DNA from: Paraconiothyrium sp. Pb-2020
Taxonomy: Eukaryota; Ascomycota; Dothideomycetes; Pleosporales; Didymosphaeriaceae
DNA length: 64,000 nucleotides
NCBI GenBank assembly: GCA_022419385.1
Contig: JAJUBI010000007.1
Coordinates: 2,017,768-2,081,767 of the forward strand
Direction: 5' to 3'
Shown: positions 56,652 through 64,000 of the stretch, one piece after another
Layout: every line of letters begins with the position of its first letter
Position numbering within the stretch: the first letter of the stretch is position 1
Program-made: the position numbers and the translations under genes
Notes under the pieces: model-generated
Databases searched by the model: none
Told to the model about the DNA's origin: nothing
What the model saw: only the letters and a program-made list of their open reading frames with translations

Positions 56652-59051
56652 GGCATTGTGGTGTTTATGGGAGAGGGAAGAGGGAGGTGTGGTGATGGAG
56701 AAACGCGACGCGCGGGGTTTCTTGTACTAATAGCTTGCGAAATGAGGCTTTGTGAGCATAGCGACTGTTGTGCGGTGGTAGATACGAATCGGAATGGAGA
56801 CTGAACATGAGATCAAGAGGTTCGTGTCCAGCGGAATTGCGTGGTGTTAAGTGATATCGGCACAGTTTATGGCGCCCGCCATGGTTTAATTGGTCAAGAC
56901 ACTGGTCGGTTTTACGGCTATTAGCCTAAGATTAGTGAGCACACTAGCTACCTTGCAATCTTTCCATCACTCTTGCAGTACCAACCTCAGCCTCAAGACA
57001 TCGGGCAGATGAGCGAGAAAGCTGGGTTCGTGGACTCGAGTTGTAGATTGATAGTTTAGTTGGGCTCATTGCGCAGGACGTCGCCTACGGCACAAAGCCT
57101 ACGCAAGACATGTTGGCCAACATCTGTTATAGCTAAGATTGGAATCGTGGCTACCTCGCTTCACTGGAAAGGTACTTCTACCACTGTGTATTACAGCCAT
57201 GATTCTGCATATCCAGCCCAGACAGATACAGTCTTAGTTTCACTTTCGGGTCCGACCAAATCCTCTACTATCGAAACGCTGGTATGCTCACCTTTATGTA
57301 GTAGATGTGCGTCGATCTTCACTTCTAAATCTGTCCAGTGGATTTTTGATGGAGAAGAAAGTTGGGGGAAAGCTACACCCGACCCGGCATCTCAGGCTAT
57401 TATATATGTACTCAACTTCGCGGAGATATGAGTGCAGGCCATATGGTAGATATCGGCTTCCGGGGTTCAGCTCACCCAGAGTCCATCCGAACTTATGGCG
57501 GATTTTAGTCTTTACATTACTGATACAGATCAGGTTTGTTATGGATGTTTTGGAACACGCAGATTCCCCTGCCTGTGAGTAGAGAAGGTTGTCTAAGCGG
57601 GTATGCATCAATTACTATAGCCGAGAACATACACTTGAAAAGCATGCAACAAGTCTGGTATTGAACAGAACGCTGGTATAGCACACATAGCTGCTAACAC
57701 GCCTATTGAGCGTTGAAAGAGGCTTTACTGCGAGAATGGGTACTATATTTTTGTAGCCGGATTGATCAGCCAGTAGGTACATCTTACCCTACGCTAAGCT
57801 TTTGATTGATTTTATTACCATGGCTTCGGAGGTCTTGAATACATGGTATAAATAATTAACTATGTAATCTAAAGACTTATTACAGGTTACGGTTGTGCTT
57901 TGTTTTCAATAATCAAGACCGATTCCTTGTGTAGCATTCAGGATGAAATTGACGATAATAGAAAGTAATTGGTATAATGAATTGCATTTGCTAGGCGCCG
58001 TATGCAATGGTGTGGTTTCAGCATCTGACAGCATCTCACACATCTGACAGAGGTACAAATGAAATGGTCAACAGCTACTGCTTACAAATCTACTGCCTCT
58101 AATAGTTCGAACCGCCTATTCGCAATCTTCCTAAGACTTGACTGCTAATGATAGCAACGCTGAATCTGTAGAGCAAATGAAACCCCGACGGCGTCGTTTC
58201 TAGGATTGCATACTGAGGCTTTATAAGGCGGGGTATTACCGCTTTTTGATGGGACATAGAGGAGACGACTACGCTGGAGTAAACTATTGAATGCGGCTTG
58301 GGTCGCTGCCTTGGTCATACTTGTCTTCCACGTTTCTTAAGAAAGGGATAGAAAGACGACGTGAACTCTTCGGAAATTCAGAAGCCTTGAGGCTGAACCC
58401 CGGGCACCGCGATAGTTCTATTCCATTGGGCTCTTCAACCTACCGACAAGATCCAGTTAGCTCCTCAGACCTCAGGCTTCAATTGCATGCAATGTTTTCT
58501 TGCTTTTCGCAAACAACTGGCTTCTTTATACCTCCAAACAGTCTGGTTGTTTCTGGCGACCCGCAGGTTGCTGGACGTAGTGGAAGCAAGGTGACGTGTT
58601 ACAGCAAAACACTCGAGTGGCGTCGTCCTCAACCCCTATTTATCTGTATACATATGGTCACACAAAGACAAGGAGATACATATGTCATTCGTGCTGTATT
58701 GCAGTGTATGAGCTCATATGGGGCGTGTGCATATTTTTTCCATGGGGAAAAAGCCGTCGCCAACTATCCCATTCAATTGGTATCAACCGACACGCCAAGC
58801 ATCGCCAAAGAATCGAACACGGCGTGAATGCCGCATCTTCAAGTAGTCAAAGCAGCCGTATGTATAGAAAAGAGAAAATGCTCCGAGATCGCTCAAACGC
58901 CACCTTCTGCCGTGTGTAGACCCTGATCCTCCATAAATCTGCGCCGCCCCAAGGATATGAAAAAAAAATCTCTGTTAACCGCCCGTATTTGAAAAGTCAT
59001 TGAAGCGGTTACGCAGGTGACAAACGAGTCTCGAACCCCAAAGAGTTCATC
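56652..59051. other. 2.4-kb AT-rich gene-free stretch
   Basis: Between convergent Vps35 and MFS genes. Much of 57600-58150 is AT-rich, with short repeated CATCTGACAG words at 58022-58052. Frames at 57060-57611 and 58291-58919 have no recognised domain, splice support or codon pattern like the neighbours. It could hold decayed repeat DNA; no transposon ends identified. Confidence 0.5.
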
Positions 59052-60923
59052 TCACGCATCATCCTCAATGATAATGTGCACCACCTGGCTCTGACGACGT
59101 TGCGACAGCGCCGGGTTCACCCTGACGTTGCACTTCCTTGCCGCGCGGCTCATGCATGGAATCTGCAACACTCCCACAATCGCGACCAGCGCCGAAGCCC
59201 ACCATGCCAAAGGAGTGAAGCGGATGTCAATCGAGATGCCGTAGAGTAGCCCAGCGATCGGGCTAGCCATCGTTCGGCACGCAGCGCCAGTGCTCGCAGC
59301 AAGCCCGTTGATCTTACCAAGGTGGTTGGGTGCAGGTGCAGCCTCCTTGACCATGATGAGGAGAAGTGGGTAGGCTACGATGGAGGTGAGACTCCGAATC
59401 GTAAGACAGGCATAGATCCCGGGGTAGACTAGGCTAGCTGGTAGCAGTGGGAGGAAAGGAAAGATGAAGTACGCGATGGGGTGACCAATGGTGACGAGGA
59501 TGAGAAGGCGCCAGACGCCGAAGATTGTGGCAAAAATTGGGAAGATGGCGGCTTGGATAAAGAGCTGAATGAGCCCATTGATGGACATGATGATGCCGAC
59601 GTTCTGAAGTGGAATGCCTAGACCCCCTCCAAGAGCGTTCGGCGAGAGCGTCATGGAAGAGATATCGTCGGCACGTTTGTCTTGTAGGAATATGGGCAGC
59701 AAGTGATCGTAGGTCATCTTGATGTGGTCAGCTCGGTCACATTTGGTCATGTCGCGCTCAACTTACCGAATGGTATGTGAAGATACCCAAGGCAATAACA
59801 AATGTCAAGACCGTCTTCGTGATGACCTTCTCATGCGATGGAGACTCTTGCTCGATCCAGTCACCGTTGGACTTAACACGCCAGAGATCATCGTGATGGG
59901 CGTCAACATCACCGAAGGTGCCATAGCTCTCGGCAGTCAAGTTGGCGGGTGCGTTGGCAACGGCGCCTTGGGCTGGCAAGAGCGGAGTCTGCGCAGTGGT
60001 CGCATCAAGATCGGCTTGGCTGCTCCATGGCTGCATATCCGGGTGAGTCTCATCAAGCAGGACATAACCGGCGACAATGGCAACGACAAGCAAGCCAGTA
60101 CAAAGGAGGTTCGGAAGCAAGTAAGGGAATTTCGCAAAAGTACCGGTAGGGGAGAAGAAAGAGGGGAAATTATCTGCTGGCTCGGCGAAGTAGCCACCGA
60201 TGGAAGCTGCAATATCAGTAAAGAATGGACCGTTTGGGCGGGGTCAGGTTTGCTCACGTCCGAGGATGGTGCCAATGCTCCAGACGAAAGGCATTACAGC
60301 GTATGCTTTCGCTGCTCCAGGTCAGCGTACACAAGACTTTTCAGCAATAGACCCTGCTTACGTTCATGCCTGGGATTCTGGACAAGCTCGCCAACCATGG
60401 TCTGGATCACTCCAATATTTCCGTTTAGTATACCACCAAGAACTCTGCCTGCAAGTGCAACCCAGAAGCTCGAGGAGAAACCAACAACCAAGAGGGAGGA
60501 GATGGTACCGAAGCAGCCCATCAAGAGCACCTGGCCCTGTCAGTAAAGACTAATGGTGACCCGACGGATCAATAAGAAGATGGAGGCAACATACAGGCTT
60601 GCGACCTATCCGATCAGAGAGGCCTCCCCAATACATGCCTGTGCATGCTTCGGCGAGTGAGAAAGCAGAGATAAGGATGCCCGCAAAGAAGGGCGCTTGC
60701 GACTCAGATGCTCCATAGTGGGCAACGAGCTTGATAGCGTAGGGGAAGATAGAGGTGAGGGCGATGGGCTCGGCAACTCGTACGAGCGCTGCGACACATG
60801 TCAGCCACAGTTCATCATGGCCAAATGCGCAACGAGGCGTGACTGACCAAGGAGAAAGAGCTGAGCAACAGGGAAATGGTCTGGGTTCCGCGGGCTTGTT
60901 CTTGCTTTGGTGAGTCCAAACAT
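59052..60923 (-). CDS. MFS transporter, Ycr023c/DHA1-like
   Basis: Six exons: 60923-60848, 60788-60595, 60530-60362, 60311-60258, 60206-59767 and 59717-59052, with introns of 49-64 nt, give 532 residues. Signatures are WGGLSDRIGRKPVLLMGC (MFS loop 2-3), GRVLGGILNGNIGVIQTMVGEL, HEPKAYAVMPFVWSIGTILGPSIGGYFAEPA, and KFPYLLPNLL before a long cytosolic loop. These fit the fungal Ycr023c-like drug/metabolite group whose substrates are mostly unknown. About twelve helices. The third exon has a tandem acceptor: CAG at 60537-60539 or at 60531-60533, which would insert Gly-Gln; family sequence favours the second. No lesion. Confidence 0.87.
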
Positions 60924-61511
60924 ATCCTATAGCCTGACTTGGTTCTTACGATTACGCCAAGACGCAAGCAGTGGCGGTCGTGGGGAGCTGCTTAGTGAGT
61001 ATCTTCCTGCTTGGGCGTGGCGTCAGAGTGTCGTGCGTGCTGGTTGAAGGCCGAAAACAGGCTAAGGAATGAGGGGGGAGGGGGTAAGCTGGCGCGAGAA
61101 TGAGAAGTTTTCGCTGTGCTGAGGAAGAAAGTGAGGAGATTGAGAGACAAGGCGGCGAGAAGAGCAAGTTATTGGGCGGGTTGTCCAATGAGATGTACGC
61201 TTTGCGCTGGGCTCGGGCGAGACCGTGCCCAGGAACGGGCCATCGGCGAATTCCAGAAGGATTCCACACTGTTTGCGGCCATGCACCGCGTTTGATCAAC
61301 TACACATTCGGGACACATTGGGCTACGAGGCATCAACAGTCGCCCCGACGTTGGAATAAGACTCGATTGCGTGCTGCCGGTGATGGAGACGGGCCCCTCT
61401 GCCAGATGCCCCAAACGGGCAGCCAAGCGAAACACTAGCCGCTAGCGCCGGATAGCGCATGTGGGAAGGAAGCAGAGCCGCTGGGCGACATGGCCTCCTG
61501 TCTCTTCCCCG
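60924..61511. promoter_or_regulatory. Upstream region of the MFS gene, 3' flank of the secreted-protein gene
   Basis: About 590 bp with GA-rich tracts near 61060-61160. Short domain-free frames on both strands; no clear factor site. Confidence 0.45.
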
Positions 61512-62236
61512 CTATGTGAGCAATGGCCCTTGCGATGGCGGCGGTTCGTATATTCCAAAGCCGACCACAATTCGAGACACCGACAACTCTCCTCGGCCCA
61601 GATCAGTCGAGAGGCTAATCGCTGATCTGAACGTCCCGACGCCGACATCTCCGACGCTGCCTTCCGGGTCGAGGGCAACACCAACCTGGGCTTCTCCAGG
61701 ACCATCTGTAATCGAGATATAGTCTATACCGCCCTTAAAAAGGTCAGTGTGCGCACTTTAGCCAGGTTGATAGTGACCGTTACCTCAATTTCCCTGTCTC
61801 CAGCCATTCCTAGCATTTCGTGCTTGAAAATGAAGTTGGTTCCTCTTTCCTCGTCTCCTTCTTCGTATTTGGTTGTGTAAGACGACGCGGTGAGGATCAA
61901 CAGGTCTGCCTGGCCGTCTTCGGGGTAGACAAACTCAAAGTCGATGCTGAGCGTGCACATGACCGGATTAAGGGATGTCGTGCTGTTGTAGAGAAATATA
62001 CTTGGATCAAAGTCTACAGCAGTGTTTAGCGATTTGCCTGGCTCCAAAGGTCCTGGTTGGTAGGTTCCGACAGGACATCCGCTGCCTTCGAGAATGCTGA
62101 TGGAAGTGAGAGTTCCGTTCACCCGGGTACTACGGACTGCACTGTCATCGGGAGTAGCGAGACGTGGGGTGCCTTCACGTAGAATGTTAGCTGCTTGCCC
62201 CATGGGGATGAGCATAAAAAGAGATATAAGAAGCAT
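61512..62236 (-). CDS. Secreted protein, possibly DUF4360-like
   Basis: Exons 62236-61784 and 61733-61512 join in phase 0 across a 50-nt intron (GTAACG donor, CACTGACC branch, TTTAAG acceptor), giving 224 residues. Without the join the product would end soon after the intron; the second exon adds 74 clean codons. A signal peptide (MLLISLFMLIPMGQAAN) is followed by a beta-rich domain with GSGCPVGTY and VMCTLSIDFEF, resembling the GSGCP and second-cysteine pattern of DUF4360 secreted proteins. The C-terminal part (YISITDGPGEAQVGVALD...) is also beta-rich, with VVGFGIYEP near the end. No GPI tail. The family call is by two short motifs only. Confidence 0.65.
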
Positions 62237-63379
62237 AGTGGATGCGGATTAACCGTGAGGAAAAGGTAAAATTAGCGCGTTCGATGATTGTTCCCGCGCT
62301 TTCCATCGCCACTTTATACTCTGTTCAGTGCCTTAATGTCAGAAGAAGGATCCATGGCGACTAAGTCAACGTACGTTGTTACCGCACGCACTGCCGCGAC
62401 CTGGACCAATTTGAGCCATACTCGAGTTGGAGTTCCGGCTAACTGCGGTCCGGAACAAAACGATCCAGGACACATAATATCCAGTAGAATAGCAGTAATA
62501 CGAATCCTTCACATTTGCATATAGAAACCCTTGCAACGGTTCACCCAACGAAAAGGGCGAGGTGGCTCAGATCTCACGTAACTTTTGAGTTCGAGACATT
62601 GCTCAAAAGACTGTTACTTTACAACTGATACATGATCTTATGACAAAGTTTGGCGCCATCCATAAGGCTAGCTCCGAGTAAATATGCCGGACTCAAGCTA
62701 CTCACTTGGAGGGAGACGCAAGCGTGCGGCAACTAATGCTCCCCGTGCAAGACCGCCATATTGTCTTTTAGCGCCGCTGCTTGTGAGTAGAATGGCAACA
62801 AACCTACAAGTACGAGAATCTACCTGCGACCTACTATATCTGGGCTAGCGAGCTCAGGATAATGCGAGCTCTTCACGATCAACGCCCGAGTAGAGCACAA
62901 GGCGTACACGTACCCACCAACAAACATGTACATCCTCAGCTTCCATATTTGCAACCTTCCAAAGGGAATTATCATAAATTATAAGGATTCATTGCCCAGA
63001 CATCGCAATGCATGCTCTATACTCGGCCCCCTTCCATCCTAGCGAGTCGTTCCTCCAGAAAGAGGCTGTGCAACACTTTCTCGGGTAGTGCTCGGATCTT
63101 TCATCCGTAGGTATGGCGGACTGGATGATGATTTGTTGTCTAATGCTTCTTTTATCTTGTGCCTGGTCGGCCCGTGGTGTCGCGTGCAGGAGGACGCGTC
63201 AGCGACGTACAATTGAACACATTGCGAGCTGGTGACCATGATGCGCGAGTTAAAGAAGCCACTCAACGAGAACACAGGATACGCAGGGATACTCACGAGA
63301 CCTTAAAGGACGATTTGATGAATTTTCGTTTATTGCTCATGAGCCCTTCTATTGTGGCGAACTAAGGGCTAAGCCGACA
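62237..63379. other. Intergenic, no supported gene
   Basis: About 1.1 kb between the secreted-protein start and the right-edge gene. It contains short frames only (up to 85 codons) with no signal peptide or domain. No repeat or RNA gene recognised. Confidence 0.5.
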
Positions 63380-64000
63380 TCACCAAGCACCCTCCCTCAA
63401 CAATCTCCGCAGCTCCTTCTTGTAGACAGTCTTGTCTTCCTCTTTAACATCGTCCCATGATGTCTCGCTGTCAAACATCTCCCCACTGAGCTTCAACACC
63501 TCTATTCCCTTGTACAAATCCCCATGCACCGATCCCATGATCTCCAGCCACAAGTGGCAGTCTCGATATACTTTTCTCGCAATTCTTTTTGGTACAGCAG
63601 TCTCTCTTTTATTGTTTCGCCAACTGTAACTCCTAAAGTATCCCATCCGACAATTGATGAACAGGCTAGTGAGGTCGGTTACCCCCTTCGCAGCAAGCAT
63701 AGCCATCGCATTATAACCTTGCGATTTGCGCGATCTTGTTTGTTGCCAGCTACGGATCTCGATTGAGCGCAGAAGCTTAGCCGTGCGCGGAGAGAGAGTG
63801 GCTGCAAAAGCGACGAGGGCATTGACGTCGGTGAAGACAAGCGTTTGTGCGTACATCATGGGAGCCGCCTCTTCGTAGATTTGCTTGCTCACGGAGAGGA
63901 TGTTGACACCCAGGATCCTATGATCAACCTCGGGCTCTTCAACGTCCGAGTCCGCGTTATCGTCATTTTTGTTAGCATGGTGGACTACATGACCACGCTG
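63380..64000 (-). CDS. Partial F-box-associated-type protein (C-terminal part)
   Basis: An open frame of 206 codons runs from the right edge to a stop at 63380-63382. The 5' end lies outside the window; no start is needed inside it. The sequence contains HRILGVNILSVSKQIYEEAAPMMYAQ, the pattern (LLxVSKQIxxEAxPxLY) found in many fungal F-box or F-box-like proteins, where it opens the region after the F-box. After it come an alternating hydrophobic stretch and a charged, Lys/Glu-rich C-terminus. Likely a cytosolic substrate-adaptor-like or unknown-function protein of a family highly expanded in filamentous ascomycetes. No specific role can be given. Confidence 0.65.
   Translation of the reverse strand, partial: QRGHVVHHANKNDDNADSDVEEPEVDHRILGVNILSVSKQIYEEAAPMMYAQTLVFTDVNALVAFAATLSPRTAKLLRSIEIRSWQQTRSRKSQGYNAMAMLAAKGVTDLTSLFINCRMGYFRSYSWRNNKRETAVPKRIARKVYRDCHLWLEIMGSVHGDLYKGIEVLKLSGEMFDSETSWDDVKEEDKTVYKKELRRLLREGAW

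Noticed and set aside
58100..58130. tRNA-like TTCGAACC block
   Set aside because: The flanking bases do not form the T, anticodon and acceptor stems of a tRNA.
58291..58827. 178-codon plus-strand frame
   Set aside because: No signal peptide or domain, atypical composition, in an AT-rich gene-free region.

Overview
The window is nuclear DNA of a filamentous ascomycete, most likely a Dothideomycete (class inferred, not proven). The evidence is compact genes with introns of about 46-64 nt, GTRNGT donors, CTRAC branch points, divergent FAS1/FAS2 genes, and families such as oligoribonuclease Rex2, DNA polymerase alpha, kynureninase, Vps35 and a Zn2Cys6 regulator. I saw no tRNA, rRNA or CRISPR array. 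Exon joins were worked out by hand from splice signals and reading phase.

Layout. 1-5 kb: two serine/proline-rich unknown proteins, one cut by the left edge, and a weak candidate for a small secreted cysteine-containing protein. 5.6-8 kb: Afg2/Drg1-type AAA ATPase. 8.4-11.9 kb: C2H2-like zinc-finger protein. 13.3-26.5 kb: divergent fatty acid synthase beta and alpha genes. 26.5-29 kb: gene-free, AT-rich and repeat-like. 29-31.7 kb: GPI-anchored Kre9/Knh-like wall protein and oligoribonuclease. 31.9-36.5 kb: DNA polymerase alpha. 37-40.5 kb: membrane protein, Isa2 and kynureninase. 41.5-47.9 kb: Zn2Cys6 regulator, Dal5-type transporter and a PdxA-family dehydrogenase. 50-53.5 kb: Ser/Thr-rich secreted protein and sugar-type transporter. 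53.7-56.7 kb: Vps35. 59-61 kb: another MFS transporter. 61.5-62.2 kb: secreted protein. Right edge: partial F-box-associated-type protein.

Three observations stand out. First, the introns of the oligoribonuclease and of the Zn2Cys6 regulator consist almost wholly of related 152-155 bp elements. Both have inverted ends GGGTA(A)CAAAGT and both carry the branch point next to the 3' end, so they look like introners made by a small DNA transposon. Second, the Zn2Cys6 regulator, the transporter and the PdxA-family dehydrogenase may form a small catabolic unit. The promoter shared by the last two has CGG/CCG palindromes that could bind the regulator. Third, FAS beta, FAS alpha and DNA polymerase alpha, all normally essential, each carry one reading-frame lesion (frameshift, in-frame TAA, frameshift). 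Sequence error is the simplest explanation, but it needs checking against reads.
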